Assembly (NCBI GenBank): GCA_005777235.1
Contig: SXND01000086.1
Coordinates: 1 to 39,117, forward strand
Direction: 5' to 3'
Length of the DNA stretch: 39,117 bases
Source of the DNA: Pseudomonadota bacterium
GTDB lineage: Bacteria; Tectomicrobia; Entotheonellia; Entotheonellales; Entotheonellaceae
How positions within the stretch are numbered: position 1 is the first letter of the stretch; every line of letters begins with the position of its first letter. The notes under the pieces are model-generated. The model had not been told where the DNA came from. It searched no databases and worked only from the letters and a program-made list of their open reading frames with translations. Below are positions 26,370-35,647 of the stretch, piece by piece. Position numbers and translations under genes: made by a program.

Positions 26370-28271
26370 TTAAAAGGCCTGGCCAATGCTGAATTCCACC
26401 CGGCCAAATTCTTCACCAGAGCGGCGGTTCACAATGACACCAACATCCAAACGTAAGGGGCCGACAGGGGTATTGTACCGCAAGCCCGGGCCGATAGCAT
26501 AGCGCAGGTTCTCCCAGCGATAGGTCCATGGGGCCCGAAACACATTGCCAAAATCGGCAAATACCACCGCCGCAAACTCGCCCGCCAACGGGAAGCGTAG
26601 CTCCACACTACCATCCAGGAGGCTCAACCCCCCAATGGGATCACGATCAGTATTCTGCGGGCCGAGTCGATTGAGGGGAAACCCACGTACACTGCCTGCC
26701 CCCCCGGCAAAGAAACGCACATTAAATGGCACGTCCGTACTGGCGCCATAGGCATAGATGCCACCTATTTTGAAGCGGGTAGCTAACAGGGCCCCCCAGC
26801 CCAGCGGAAGATAGTGGCGTTCCTCAAGCGTAAACTTGAGGAAGCTCACGTCAGACAGCAGCGCGGTATGCGCATGCTCCACGCGCCCGCGCAGCACCAT
26901 GCCGCGGCTTGGGTTGAGGAGGCTATCGCTGGTGTTCCACTGGCCTTCCAAGCCCTGGATGAGCAGGAGGTTATCCGCCGCGATCTCTTGCTCGATGGCC
27001 CGGAGCGCGGCCCGGTTCACATGGCGGAAATCACTGCGACTGAGACGGAGCCCGGCACTGCCCGTGAGAGTGTCCGTCCAGCGGTGTTCCACACGCGTTT
27101 CCGTGCCCAGACTGAGCACGTCAAACGCGGGTTGCGTGGCACGTTGCGAGGGGAAGGCCGTCCCCACCGGGTTGAGGTCAATTTCCTGTTCATTGCGCAC
27201 AAACAGCGTCGAGGCTAGAGCCGTCCGCTCGAAAAAAACGTACGGCAGCACAAGACGTGCTTCCAGGGTTTGTTCGAGCGCCGAGAGGCGTCCGGCGAGG
27301 CTCACCTGTTGGGCACCGCGAGAGAGATTGCGATACGTCCATTGCACTTCGGTGCGAAAGCCCTCGGTCGTGCTATACCCCAGGCCGAACTGCAGGGAGC
27401 GCGGTTTCCGCTCAATCACCTCAAAGACGATGTCGAGCGGTTCCTCCATCGCCTCGGGGTTCAAGGTGCGCGGCGTGACGGCCTGAAACATACCCAGATG
27501 ATAAATGGCGTCCGCACTGGCGGCAATGGCTTGCTCACTCACACGTTGCCCCTCGCGGATGCTCAGGTGGCGCCGGATAGCCTGTTCGTCCACCTGACGG
27601 GCTCCCTGGAGCGCGATGGAGCCAAAGACGGTCTCGGTGCCGGGTTCCATAGTAAACACCACCTCGGCGGTATGTTGGCCGGGCTCGACAGTCGTGTGTG
27701 GCAGCACCTGGGCACGTGCATACCCCGCATTGCGGAGATGGCTCAGGATCACGGCCTTACTCCGCTCAAAGTCCTCCTTCGTGAGCGGCTGCTTGGGCCG
27801 GAGAGGTAAGAGCGCCAGGAGCTGCGTAGCTGGCGGCAAGGCTGGCGGGTACGTACCGGCTAGCGCCACTGTGCGCACCAGGGTCCGCGGCCCTTCTTCG
27901 ATACCGATCCTGATGGCCACGGTGTGCTGTGGGAGATTTTCGTGTACCGGCTCCAGTCGGACAATACAGGCGAGGAATCCCTGGTCAAAATAGAGTTTTT
28001 GCAGACGTAAGAGATCGGCGTCCAGCGTCGGCGGATTGTACGATTCACCATGCCGCCAGGGGAGTAACACGGGACGCTGCTGCGTCTCCATGGCTTGGCG
28101 TAAGGTGCGACTGCTAAAATGGGTATTCCCCACAAAGGTAATCCGTAACACTTCGGGAAAGGGCTGGAGGTGGCGCGTGGAGGACAAATTGTCGCCCTGC
28201 GACGCACAGGCAACACTGAGCACACACCACACAATACACAGACTCACGCGATGAGATCGTCGGATAAACAC
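26370..28271 (-). CDS. tamA: TamA/BamA-family outer membrane protein (POTRA domains plus surface-antigen barrel)
   Basis: A 633-residue Omp85-superfamily protein. After a signal sequence (about 1-26) come POTRA-like domains (about 40-285, e.g. LRITFVGNTHFSSRTLRQAME and GSIALQGARQVDEQAIRRHL) and a C-terminal 16-strand type barrel with the VRGF motif (GSVRGFPLNRLG) and the terminal phenylalanine (VEFSIGQAF). The signal sequence ends in SVACAS, a poor lipobox, so ordinary signal peptidase cleavage is equally possible. It begins with GTG at 28271 preceded by GAGG and a run of seven A residues. The TamB-type gene follows immediately, so I favour TamA over BamA; no skp, lpxD or fabZ lie near, as would be usual for bamA. 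Confidence 0.88.
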   Translation of the reverse strand: MFIRRSHRVSLCIVWCVLSVACASQGDNLSSTRHLQPFPEVLRITFVGNTHFSSRTLRQAMETQQRPVLLPWRHGESYNPPTLDADLLRLQKLYFDQGFLACIVRLEPVHENLPQHTVAIRIGIEEGPRTLVRTVALAGTYPPALPPATQLLALLPLRPKQPLTKEDFERSKAVILSHLRNAGYARAQVLPHTTVEPGQHTAEVVFTMEPGTETVFGSIALQGARQVDEQAIRRHLSIREGQRVSEQAIAASADAIYHLGMFQAVTPRTLNPEAMEEPLDIVFEVIERKPRSLQFGLGYSTTEGFRTEVQWTYRNLSRGAQQVSLAGRLSALEQTLEARLVLPYVFFERTALASTLFVRNEQEIDLNPVGTAFPSQRATQPAFDVLSLGTETRVEHRWTDTLTGSAGLRLSRSDFRHVNRAALRAIEQEIAADNLLLIQGLEGQWNTSDSLLNPSRGMVLRGRVEHAHTALLSDVSFLKFTLEERHYLPLGWGALLATRFKIGGIYAYGASTDVPFNVRFFAGGAGSVRGFPLNRLGPQNTDRDPIGGLSLLDGSVELRFPLAGEFAAVVFADFGNVFRAPWTYRWENLRYAIGPGLRYNTPVGPLRLDVGVIVNRRSGEEFGRVEFSIGQAF

Positions 28272-28605
28272 TTTTTTTCCTCATCATCGACGCTTGCTAC
28301 CCTTGCTTTCCACATAAACAGCTAGTAGGATACGCACCGCTCGCCGTGCGGTCAACATCTTGGACGTGTTGGAGGCTGGAAAACCGTATTAGGCAGCAAG
28401 ATTTTGTGCAACGTGTGGTACGATGCCGGTATATGATGGTGGATGGCCTCCATGACAGGCATCTGTGGCCTCACGCCCTCCCTGTCCCGCCGTATCGAAG
28501 GAAGAGAGGGTGGTATCACTTCGCCGGTAGGATACCGTGCAGGAGAAACGGGCATCGTGTATGCCCACAGCAAAAGGATTCTCCATCAGAAAGGGAGGAG
28601 TTGGC
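28272..28605. promoter_or_regulatory. Divergent intergenic region between tamA and the OmpA-type lipoprotein gene
   Basis: This 334-bp region has to contain promoters in both directions. I see only weak candidates, such as TTGTGC near 28404 and TATGAT-like sequence near 28430, with poor spacing. The plus-strand gene has a strong GGGAGGAG ribosome-binding site. There is no gene, tRNA or clear inverted repeat. Confidence 0.3.
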
Positions 28606-29559
28606 ATGACATTACGCAAGGTATGGCGCTACGGGAGTTCCCTCAGTCTGGTAACGCTGCTCAGCCTGTCAGTGGCTGGCTGCGTCATCAACGATCCACC
28701 GGCCATAGGGGAAATCGCCAAAGCACGCAAGGCACTGGATGACGCCAGAAAGGCGGGGGCGGCGGATCGTGCGCCGGACAAGTTTGGTGAGCTGGAAAAA
28801 CGCTATTTGCACGTCCGTGGCGTCTTCTACGCCTGTAATGACGCGGAAGCGGCACGCCTGGCGCAGGCCCTGGCCGCAGATGCCAATGCCTTGTTGGGTG
28901 CTGCACCGGCACCCGTCTCAGGCAATCGGCCCCCGGTGGCTCGTGTGAGTGTGCCCGCGTGTGCGAACGTCGGCGAATCGGTGTCCTTGGATGCCTCCGG
29001 GTCGTCTGATCCTGATGGCGATGCCTTGGGCTACACCTGGGATTTTGGCGATAACACCGCCCCTGCCAAGGTGACGTTCCCACGGACCACGCACGTGTAT
29101 ACGAAGGCAGACAACTACACAGTGAGGATGACCGCGGATGACGGACGTGGCGGCTCGACGAGCACCACCGCTCCCCTCACGATCGTCCAGAAGTTTGTGC
29201 TCACGGATAAGGGGCGCAACGTCTTATTCGATACGGGCAAAGCCGATGTGAAACCTGAAGCACGGTCGCAGATGGCTCGTGTCCTGCAAACCATTAAGGA
29301 GCAACCTGGCCTGCAGGTGCAGGTCGTTGGTCATACGGACAACGTCGGCTCCGATGCGTCGAATCTGCAGCTGTCACAGCGTCGTGCCGAATCTGTGGCG
29401 GCTTACCTGGCGCAGAACGGGGCTTCACGGCAGTCGCTCAAGGCCGATTGGCGTGGGGAGCGTGAACCCGTGGCGTCCAATGCTACGGTCGCAGGCCGGT
29501 CACAAAACCGCCGCGTGGATATTCTGTTAGTACCGACAGGCGCAGCCGCCTGCCGGTAA
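28606..29559 (+). CDS. Lipoprotein with DUF4398-like, PKD and OmpA (peptidoglycan-binding) domains
   Basis: A 317-residue lipoprotein. The signal ends in the lipobox VAGC with Cys26 as the predicted lipidation site. Residues ~32-88 form a helical pair resembling DUF4398 (ARKALDDARKAG...AEAARLAQALAADANAL). A PKD-type immunoglobulin fold follows (about 100-190, with LDASGSSDPDGDALGYTWDFGD). Last is an OmpA-like domain (about 205-315, with VLFDTGKADVKPEA, VVGHTDNVGSDASNLQLSQRRAESV and RSQNRRVDILL) that binds peptidoglycan. It should tether the outer membrane to the cell wall, like Pal. Start at ATG 28606 follows GGGAGGAG. An upstream extension in frame is non-coding. It is divergent from tamA and precedes a permease gene. 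Confidence 0.9.
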   Translation: MTLRKVWRYGSSLSLVTLLSLSVAGCVINDPPAIGEIAKARKALDDARKAGAADRAPDKFGELEKRYLHVRGVFYACNDAEAARLAQALAADANALLGAAPAPVSGNRPPVARVSVPACANVGESVSLDASGSSDPDGDALGYTWDFGDNTAPAKVTFPRTTHVYTKADNYTVRMTADDGRGGSTSTTAPLTIVQKFVLTDKGRNVLFDTGKADVKPEARSQMARVLQTIKEQPGLQVQVVGHTDNVGSDASNLQLSQRRAESVAAYLAQNGASRQSLKADWRGEREPVASNATVAGRSQNRRVDILLVPTGAAACR

Positions 29560-29654
29560 CGTGTCGTGAAACCTCGCGTATGCACAACCACGGTCTTGTC
29601 CCTTTTTTCCCTCAGAAAGAAGGGGTAAGGCCAACTCTCACGTGCTGAACCGAC

Positions 29655-29688
29655 GCGACCGTATCATTGCAATGCCCGATACGGTCGC
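29655..29688. terminator. Hairpin after the OmpA-type gene (candidate terminator)
   Basis: GCGACCGTATC (29655-29665) pairs perfectly with GATACGGTCGC (29678-29688) over a 12-nt loop, giving an 11-bp stem. It lies in the gap before the permease gene and covers the alternative TTG start of that frame, which argues for the ATG at 29706. A terminator or attenuator is possible; no T-tract follows. Confidence 0.45.
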
Positions 29689-29705
29689 CCTTCCGCTGGC
29701 ACCTT

Positions 29706-30872
29706 ATGCTCCTCACATCTCTGTCTCGTTGGCTCGTCACGGTCCTGGGTAGTGCCGGTCTCCTGTATATCGTCTATCTCAATCAAGCGACGTTGATTTT
29801 GCTGAGTTTGAGCTTCATAGTGGCGTATCTCCTCGACCCCGGCATCGATCGCTGTGAGCGTTTTGGCCTCTCCCGCACCCTGGCTATTTTCCTCCTCACT
29901 GGCGTGCTGCTCCTCGGGAGTGCCGTGCTGTTTCTGGTCGTCATTCCGCAATTACAGCGTCAAGCAGGGCAGGTTGTTGGACGCGCACCAGGGTGGGGGC
30001 AGTGGCTCTATGTCCAGTTCACGCCCTGGCTCGATACACTGGCGCCGCTCTTGTCGGAATACTTTGGCATCACGCTGGATTTTGACAGCGTCAAAACCTA
30101 TGCCCTGCGCCTGTGGGACTGGGTGATGTCGCACTTGCCAGGCATCGTCCAACGCATGCTGAGCATCTTTCAGACGATGTTTGCCGGGTTGGCCAATTTT
30201 ATTGTCGGCGTGCTGAATATCTTGTTGGTGCCGGTCTTGGTGTTTTATCTGTTGCGGGATTTTGATCTCTTACGCAGGTATTTTTATGCACTCATGCCGC
30301 CACATTGGCGTCCAGTCGTGGCCGCGTGGTTGGGCGATATCGACCGCGTCGTCGGGGGGTTCTTGCGTGGACAGGTGACGATTGCCCTGATTCTGGCCAC
30401 ATGCTACGCGGTGGGGCTCTCCCTAATCGGTGTCCCTCTCGGGGCGCTGATCGGTGTGATATCTGGGCTGGCCAATCTCGTGCCCTATATGAGCGTGGTG
30501 GTGGGACTACTCCCCGCCTTGTTGCTCTTTGTGCTGAGCGAGACGCCGAGTGTCGGGGGCGTGCTGGCGATTCTCCTGCTCTACGTCGGGGGGCAACTCT
30601 TCGAAGGCTTCTACCTGAGCCCCCGGATTATGGGCCGGGAAACGGGCCTGCATCCCGTCGTGGTCATGGTCGCCATTCTGGTCGGCGGCACGCTCTTTGG
30701 CTTGCTCGGCATTATTATCGCCGTCCCTGGTGCAGCAGTATTGCAAGTTGCCCTGCAGCGTGGGCATCGCGCCTGGCGGGCGACCTGGCCGCCCGCCGTT
30801 CCTGAGCCGCAGGCGGTACACGAGCCCGCCCACCAGGGCGACCAGGGCACCTCGCGTCTGGAATCAGACTAA
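29706..30872 (+). CDS. AI-2E/PerM family membrane permease
   Basis: A 388-residue polytopic membrane protein of the AI-2E transporter (UPF0118/PerM) family. Members are predicted exporters or, in some bacteria, Na+/H+ antiporters, so transport of autoinducer-2 must not be assumed. Typical segments include two N-terminal helices, a soluble linker (about 75-150) and the conserved VPVLVFYLLRDFDLLRRYFYALMP, GQVTIALILATCYAVGLSLIG, GVISGLANLVPYMSVVVG and GFYLSPRIMGRETGLHPVVVM blocks. The ATG at 29706 is preferred over a TTG at 29667 that falls inside a hairpin. The C-terminal tail is Pro/Glu-rich and polar. It converges on ltaE with a 30-bp gap. Confidence 0.88.
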   Translation: MLLTSLSRWLVTVLGSAGLLYIVYLNQATLILLSLSFIVAYLLDPGIDRCERFGLSRTLAIFLLTGVLLLGSAVLFLVVIPQLQRQAGQVVGRAPGWGQWLYVQFTPWLDTLAPLLSEYFGITLDFDSVKTYALRLWDWVMSHLPGIVQRMLSIFQTMFAGLANFIVGVLNILLVPVLVFYLLRDFDLLRRYFYALMPPHWRPVVAAWLGDIDRVVGGFLRGQVTIALILATCYAVGLSLIGVPLGALIGVISGLANLVPYMSVVVGLLPALLLFVLSETPSVGGVLAILLLYVGGQLFEGFYLSPRIMGRETGLHPVVVMVAILVGGTLFGLLGIIIAVPGAAVLQVALQRGHRAWRATWPPAVPEPQAVHEPAHQGDQGTSRLESD

Positions 30873-30902
30873 AGACGCCCCGTGGGTACGGCCTGCCCGT
30901 GT

Positions 30903-31943
30903 CTACCCGGCCTTGAGCACCTCGCAAATCACCTGCGCCGCCTGCTCCACCTGCGCCCGGGTGACGTCAAGATGCGTCACCAAACGCATAGTGTATTGGT
31001 CTACTGCCATGGCGAGCACCCCGCGCTCACCCATGGCGCGTTGCAAGCCAGGGGCATCAAGGCGCGCCTCGGCCGGATCGAGCTGGAGGTAGAGGATATT
31101 GGTCTCCACTTCGTGCGGATTCAGACGCAAGCCGCGGGCACTGCAAATGCGCTCAGCCAGGAGCTTGGCGTGCTGATGATCCTCCGCGAGGCGCTCGACG
31201 TGGTGTTCCAGAGCATAGATGCCCGCGGCCGCGATAATCCCCGCCTGGCGCATGGCACCGCCAAACATCTTGCGATAGCGTAACGCCCGCTGGATAAAGT
31301 CGGCACTCCCCGCCAGCACCGAGCCCACCGGTGCCCCGAGCCCTTTCGACAGGCACAGCGTACATGTGTCGAAATACTGCGTATACGCCGTGGCTGGAAG
31401 TCCACTGGCCACACTCGCATTGAGCAGGCGCGCACCGTCAAGATGCGTGGCAATACCGTTGGCCTGCGCCACTTCGCGAATCTCGCGGATGGTGTCCAGG
31501 GGATAGACATTGCCGCCGCCGCGATTGTGGGTATTTTCCAGGCACACCAGACGCGTTGGCGGATTATGGATGCCATCCCCACGCCGAATCGCCCTGTTGA
31601 CCTGGGCCGCGCTGATCACCCCGCGCTGGCCATCCACCAGATTCACCTGCACCCCCGACAGGACCGCGAGGCCGCCGGATTCGCTGTTAAACGGGTGATT
31701 GGTGCGCTCCATGATGATCTCGTCACCCGGCTGCGTATGCACCTTGATGCACAGCTGATTGGCCATAGTCCCCGAGGGCACGAACAGCGCCGCTTCCTTC
31801 CCGAGTACCTGGGCTGCCATATCCTGCAAGCGATTGATGCAGGGGTCTTCGCCAAACACATCATCGCCCACCTCGGCCTCCGCCATGGCGCGGCGCATCT
31901 CCGGCGTGGGTTTGGTGACAGTATCGCTACGGAGATCAATCAT
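30903..31943 (-). CDS. ltaE: Low-specificity L-threonine aldolase
   Basis: A pyridoxal-phosphate enzyme that cleaves threonine and allo-threonine to glycine and acetaldehyde. The N-terminus [46 protein letters not shown], the Asp-containing [11 protein letters not shown] and the cofactor-binding Lys K200 in [15 protein letters not shown] are all as expected. Length 346 matches the family. Its ATG lies inside the end of dapF (8-bp overlap), so the two are translationally coupled, which is an unusual partnership between lysine/peptidoglycan precursor synthesis and glycine supply. Tryptophanase/beta-eliminating lyase relatives are less likely. Confidence 0.93.
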   Translation of the reverse strand: MIDLRSDTVTKPTPEMRRAMAEAEVGDDVFGEDPCINRLQDMAAQVLGKEAALFVPSGTMANQLCIKVHTQPGDEIIMERTNHPFNSESGGLAVLSGVQVNLVDGQRGVISAAQVNRAIRRGDGIHNPPTRLVCLENTHNRGGGNVYPLDTIREIREVAQANGIATHLDGARLLNASVASGLPATAYTQYFDTCTLCLSKGLGAPVGSVLAGSADFIQRALRYRKMFGGAMRQAGIIAAAGIYALEHHVERLAEDHQHAKLLAERICSARGLRLNPHEVETNILYLQLDPAEARLDAPGLQRAMGERGVLAMAVDQYTMRLVTHLDVTRAQVEQAAQVICEVLKAG

Positions 31944-32790
31944 GATTATCGGCCCCCTTGCCTGACCACTCGCCGTGAAACACTTCCGCGGCGGGGCCAG
32001 TCATATATACCTGGTTATCAGTCTCGTCCCATGCCAATTCGAGGCGACCGCCGAGCAGGTGTCCCGTCACACGACGTCCGGTCCGTCCGGTGAGATGGCA
32101 CGCCACCGCCACCGCAGAGGCCCCCGTGCCGCAGGCCAGGGTCTCCCCCGAGCCGCGTTCCCAAACGCGCATCGTAAAGGTGTGGGCGTCCAGCACGCGC
32201 ACAAATTCGGTATTGACGCCCTCTGGGAAGGCCACGTGATGCTCAAAGTGTGGCCCCCACCCCGTCACATCAAAGGTGTGCGGATCGTCCACAAAGACAA
32301 TACAGTGCGGATTGCCCATGGAGACGGCGGTGACCTCGAAGGTGGTGCCGTTGACCACCAGGGGCTCGCACAGTACCTGACCCGCCGGACCCTGCATGGG
32401 AATCTGCGCCCGTTCCAGCCGGGGGGCGCCCATTTTGACGCGGACCTTGTCGATGACCCCACCGTGGGGAAACAGCTGTAACTCTAAGACCCCGGCGAGC
32501 GTTTCGACCTGGATCATGGTCTGACGCGTCAGACCATGGTCATAGACATATTTTGCCAGACAGCGAATGCCGTTGCCGCACATCTGCGCTTCGCTGCCAT
32601 CGGCGTTAAACATGCGCATGCGAAAATCTGCCCGGGTGGAAGGCAGAATGAGGATCAGGCCATCGGCGCCAATGCCGAAATGGCGATCGCTCACTGCCCG
32701 CGCCACCTCAGCTGGGTGGTCGATCTGTTCCTCAAAACCATTGACGTAGATATAGTCATTGCCTATGCCATGCATTTTGGTGAATTTCAT
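31936..32790 (-). CDS. dapF: Diaminopimelate epimerase
   Basis: Converts LL- to meso-diaminopimelate for lysine and peptidoglycan synthesis, using two cysteines without a cofactor. Both are present: C71 in [14 protein letters not shown] and C220 in [18 protein letters not shown]. Other family motifs are [14 protein letters not shown] at the start and [11 protein letters not shown]. The length (284) is normal. The ATG at 32790 has GAGG seven bases before it. ltaE begins inside the last codons. Upstream is the IS6-family remnant, so its promoter lies in about 32791-32980. Confidence 0.95.
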   Translation of the reverse strand: MKFTKMHGIGNDYIYVNGFEEQIDHPAEVARAVSDRHFGIGADGLILILPSTRADFRMRMFNADGSEAQMCGNGIRCLAKYVYDHGLTRQTMIQVETLAGVLELQLFPHGGVIDKVRVKMGAPRLERAQIPMQGPAGQVLCEPLVVNGTTFEVTAVSMGNPHCIVFVDDPHTFDVTGWGPHFEHHVAFPEGVNTEFVRVLDAHTFTMRVWERGSGETLACGTGASAVAVACHLTGRTGRRVTGHLLGGRLELAWDETDNQVYMTGPAAEVFHGEWSGKGADNHD

Positions 32791-32979
32791 GCGCCAGCCT
32801 CGGTTGGAAAAAGCGGTCGACCCCTTATGCGTCCAGTACTATAGCAGAGGTCGCCGGCAGGGACAATCGGTCCGTCCATTGGGAGGTCATCCGGCCCGTG
32901 TCGAGGACCACCGCGCCCTAGACGCCATCATGTCCGTGCGCCGCACTGGCTGCCAATGGCATGCCCTGTGGGTGGAGAA

Positions 32980-32998
32980 AGTTCTGTCACAAATTTTG
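32980..32998 (-). mobile_element. IS6-family-like terminal inverted repeat remnant
   Basis: On the plus strand GTTCTGTCACAAATTTT (32981-32997) resembles the inner-facing IS6-family end (consensus near GGTTCTGTTGCAAA): the first seven bases and the CAAA core match. It sits about 40 bp beyond the stop codon of the transposase remnant, in the right orientation for that element's 3' end. No partner repeat is visible at the other side. Confidence 0.45.
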
Positions 32999-33031
32999 GC
33001 GTGTTGGCCTTGCGAGGCGAGTTTCCCTCGG

Positions 33032-33415
33032 TCAGGGTGCCTCTGAGGCGGCCAGAGCATAGCATGGTTCGGCTGCGGTGAGGCCCGCCTCGTTGCCCCC
33101 TGCGAGCTGCCCCTTGCGGAGCATGTGTCTCAGCGCAATGCCGGTGAAGGTGGCCTGCGCGGCATCGAACGCCTTGCGTCCCCACAGCGGTCGGGTGACG
33201 CGCTTGACTCCACGAGGGTTCTGCGCCACGCTATGCTTGAGATATTGGGTCGTGCGGATGACGAGAGCCGTCCCGTGCTCCGCGCTGTAGCTCTTGATGG
33301 CCGCTTCATGCGCGGCGCGGCCATCAATGGGGATCGTCTCGGGGATCCCGCCATGCCGGCGTATCGCCTTGATCAGGAACTGTTTGGCGGCTGGCTCGTC
33401 CCCATCGTCCGCGCT
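33032..33415 (-). pseudogene. IS6-family transposase, C-terminal remnant
   Basis: An open frame without its own start codon encodes the C-terminal half of an IS6-family DDE transposase: DEPAAKQFLIKAIRRHGG, then IPIDGRAAHEAAI with the second catalytic Asp, then YLKHSVAQNPRGVKRVTRPL...ALRHMLRKGQL. Intact family members read IVEQDHR...KR where this one reads SVAQNPRGVKR, so the catalytic Glu is gone. The N-terminal half, with the helix-turn-helix and first Asp, is absent. The remnant is joined in the same frame to the NHL pseudogene at about 33416. It is thus a dead, truncated element whose insertion or deletion end lies inside another gene. Confidence 0.75.
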
Positions 33416-34050
33416 GGCGCTGCCGAACTACATCAGGAAGGCGCCCTCGGCAGTGAATTTCTGGATGCGATGATTCCGCCAATCGGCCACGGACACCTCG
33501 CTGAGCTGGTCCACGATTGATGCCCCAGGGCACGTTGAACTCCCCTGGACCACTCCCCTGGCTGCCCCAGGTGCGTAGGAAGGTACCATCCGGCGTGAAC
33601 ACCTGCACGCGGTGATTACGGCTATCCACCACGTATAAATTATCATGCGTATCAAACGCCAGTCCCGCAGGGCGATTCAGTTCCCCCGGCTGGCTGCCGG
33701 ACGTGCTCCATTGGCCTACCCAGTCGCCGTCCTGGGTAAAAATCGCGATGCGATTGATCCACTCATCGGCCACGTAGGCGTTGCCGCGTGAACCCAGGGC
33801 ACCGCGGTGGGCCACATCAAGGACTCATGCGGCGCCTCGGGGCCAGCTTCCTCGGGAGTCATCTTGTAGCCAAATTGGCCCACATACGTTGAGCGGGCTG
33901 GACACTTCCGGGAAACGTGGGAAGTACGGGAACCCGAAGCAGTCGCGGCCTTTTTTGTCGACTTCGACAAGACGATGCGCGAGACCGCAAACAGCAAGCC
34001 CTGCTCACCTGTCATTGACGTCGGCTCTGAAAATGCGCGAAGAAGGTCAC
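33416..34050 (-). pseudogene. NHL-repeat beta-propeller protein, frameshifted and truncated
   Basis: A broken relative of the intact NHL gene at 36903-37922. The homology runs through three frames: YVGQFGYKMTPEEAGPEAP (frame 1, about 33800-33880), GNAYVADEWINRIAIF through LYVVDSRNHRVQVFTPDG to GEFNVPWGI (frame 2, about 33525-33795), and SVADWRNHRIQKFTAEGAF (frame 3, to 33431). A TAG at 33428-33430 replaces the Gln of FLMQFGS in the intact copy, and similarity stops two or three residues later at the transposase junction. Upstream, GEQGLLFAVSR is a trace of GEGERLYVLSR. At least two frameshifts and one nonsense change make it non-functional. It is divergent from the DUF1800 gene, whereas the intact copy is co-directional. 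Confidence 0.8.
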
Positions 34051-34226
34051 ACTATCAGCCTGACGCTACGGATGCCGTCGTATCTCGTCAGGATGGAGTG
34101 TCCGGCTGCGAGGCAGATAGCGATGAGATCTGGATTTTTGTCCTGAAACATGGCATGCTCAAGACATTATCTGGAGTGTGCCCAGTAGCCTGCGACTCGG
34201 CAGGCGCAGAGCGAGGAGGAGAACCA

Positions 34227-35630
34227 ATGGACGATCACGATATCGCGTTGATGGCGCACCTGATGCGTCGCGTCGGATTCGGTGCCCAGTATCATGAACT
34301 CGAAGCCCGTGCCGCCAAAGGGTACGAGACTACAGTCGAGGAGCTCCTACATCCCGAAGACCATCCTAATGGCCTGGAACTCGATCTGGCGGAACGCTAT
34401 TTCATCGAATGGAATCATTTCACCCGCGGCGTGCCGGAATACATGGCCTGGCGCATGATCAACTCCCAGAGTCCTCTGGAAGAAAAGATGGTGCTCTTCT
34501 GGCACGGGGTCCTGTGCACGGCGGACAGCAAGGTGCAAAACTACACCACCTTGTATGAAGAAATCGAGATGTTCCGCGGCTGCGGCATGGGCAGCTTCCG
34601 GGATCTGCTGGTCGAGATTTCCCGCGACCCGGCCATGGTGGACTTCCTGGACAATCGTCTGAGCCGCAAGGGAGCGATTAACGAGAATTACGGCCGGGAG
34701 CTGTTGGAGTTGTTCTCCATGGGTGTGGGCATGGACGGCCAGTTCAACTACACTGAGCAGGATGTCAAGGAATGCGCCCGGGCCTTTACGGGCTGGACCA
34801 TTGGCCGGCCGATCCCGAATCAGCCCTACGGCCGCTATGCGGCGGAATTCGTGTATAACCCTGACGACCACGATGAAGGCGAAAAGACGTTCCTCGGCCG
34901 CACCGGTCATTTCAACGGTGAGGACGTCATCGACATCATCTGTCAGCAACCGGCCACCGCCCGCTTTATCTCCCGGCATCTGTATAATTACTTCATTGCC
35001 GACGAGGCGCAGGTACCGTCCTGGATGGACACCCCACCTCAGGATCCCGAGACCATCAAGCAGCTCGAAGATGCCTACTTCCAGTCTGGCTACAACATCC
35101 GCGCCATGCTGCGGGTGCTGTTCCATTCCGAGGCGTTTAAGAATGCACGCTTTGCCAAAATTAAAAGCCCGGTTGAGACGGTCATCGGCACGTTGCGCCT
35201 GATTGGTGACTGGACTGAACCCAAGCCTGGCATGGAACCCATCTTCGACGAGATGAAACACATGGGGCAAGAGCTCTTAAATCCCCCGTCAGTCGAAGGC
35301 TGGCATACCGGGAGAGAGTGGATCGATGGCGGCACTCTGGTCGAGCGGATTAATTTCACCGCCGACCGCGTGGGGGATATCACGTACCCTGGCGTCCAGG
35401 ACATCATCAAGGCCCTGGCGTCCGAAGGTTCCACTATTGCTCCGGATGCCCTGGTGGACGGTTGCCTCCGACTGTTGGGGCATTACGCCTTAGCCGAGGA
35501 GACCCGGAACATGCTGGTGGAACAGGCCCGCAAGCACGGGACATTGCACACCACGTCGGCAGCCTTTCCACAACACGTGGCCCAGATGTTACAGATGATT
35601 GTCGCGACCAAGGAATATCTTTACGCCTAA
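34227..35630 (+). CDS. DUF1800 family protein without a signal peptide
   Basis: A 467-residue protein of the DUF1800 family, whose biochemical function is not established. The family pattern is clear: HLMRRVGFGAQYHELEA at the start, EKMVLFWHGVLCTADSKV, AINENYGRELLELFSMGV, YTEQDVKECARAFTGWTIG, LGRTGHFNGEDVIDIICQQPATARFISRHLYNYF and LLNPPSVEGWHTGREWIDG. It starts at ATG 34227 after GAGGAGGAG; an in-frame extension to 33975 is not coding. Unlike many members, no Tat or Sec signal is seen, so it should be cytoplasmic unless exported with a partner. A DUF1501 gene follows after 17 bp, the usual pairing, and the NHL gene completes a likely three-gene unit. Confidence 0.88.
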   Translation: MDDHDIALMAHLMRRVGFGAQYHELEARAAKGYETTVEELLHPEDHPNGLELDLAERYFIEWNHFTRGVPEYMAWRMINSQSPLEEKMVLFWHGVLCTADSKVQNYTTLYEEIEMFRGCGMGSFRDLLVEISRDPAMVDFLDNRLSRKGAINENYGRELLELFSMGVGMDGQFNYTEQDVKECARAFTGWTIGRPIPNQPYGRYAAEFVYNPDDHDEGEKTFLGRTGHFNGEDVIDIICQQPATARFISRHLYNYFIADEAQVPSWMDTPPQDPETIKQLEDAYFQSGYNIRAMLRVLFHSEAFKNARFAKIKSPVETVIGTLRLIGDWTEPKPGMEPIFDEMKHMGQELLNPPSVEGWHTGREWIDGGTLVERINFTADRVGDITYPGVQDIIKALASEGSTIAPDALVDGCLRLLGHYALAEETRNMLVEQARKHGTLHTTSAAFPQHVAQMLQMIVATKEYLYA

Positions 35631-35647
35631 CATACAGGAGCAGATCC

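Noticed and set aside
34347-35270. Minus-strand open frame of 307 codons
   Set aside because: Lies opposite clear DUF1800 coding sequence and has no domain of its own.
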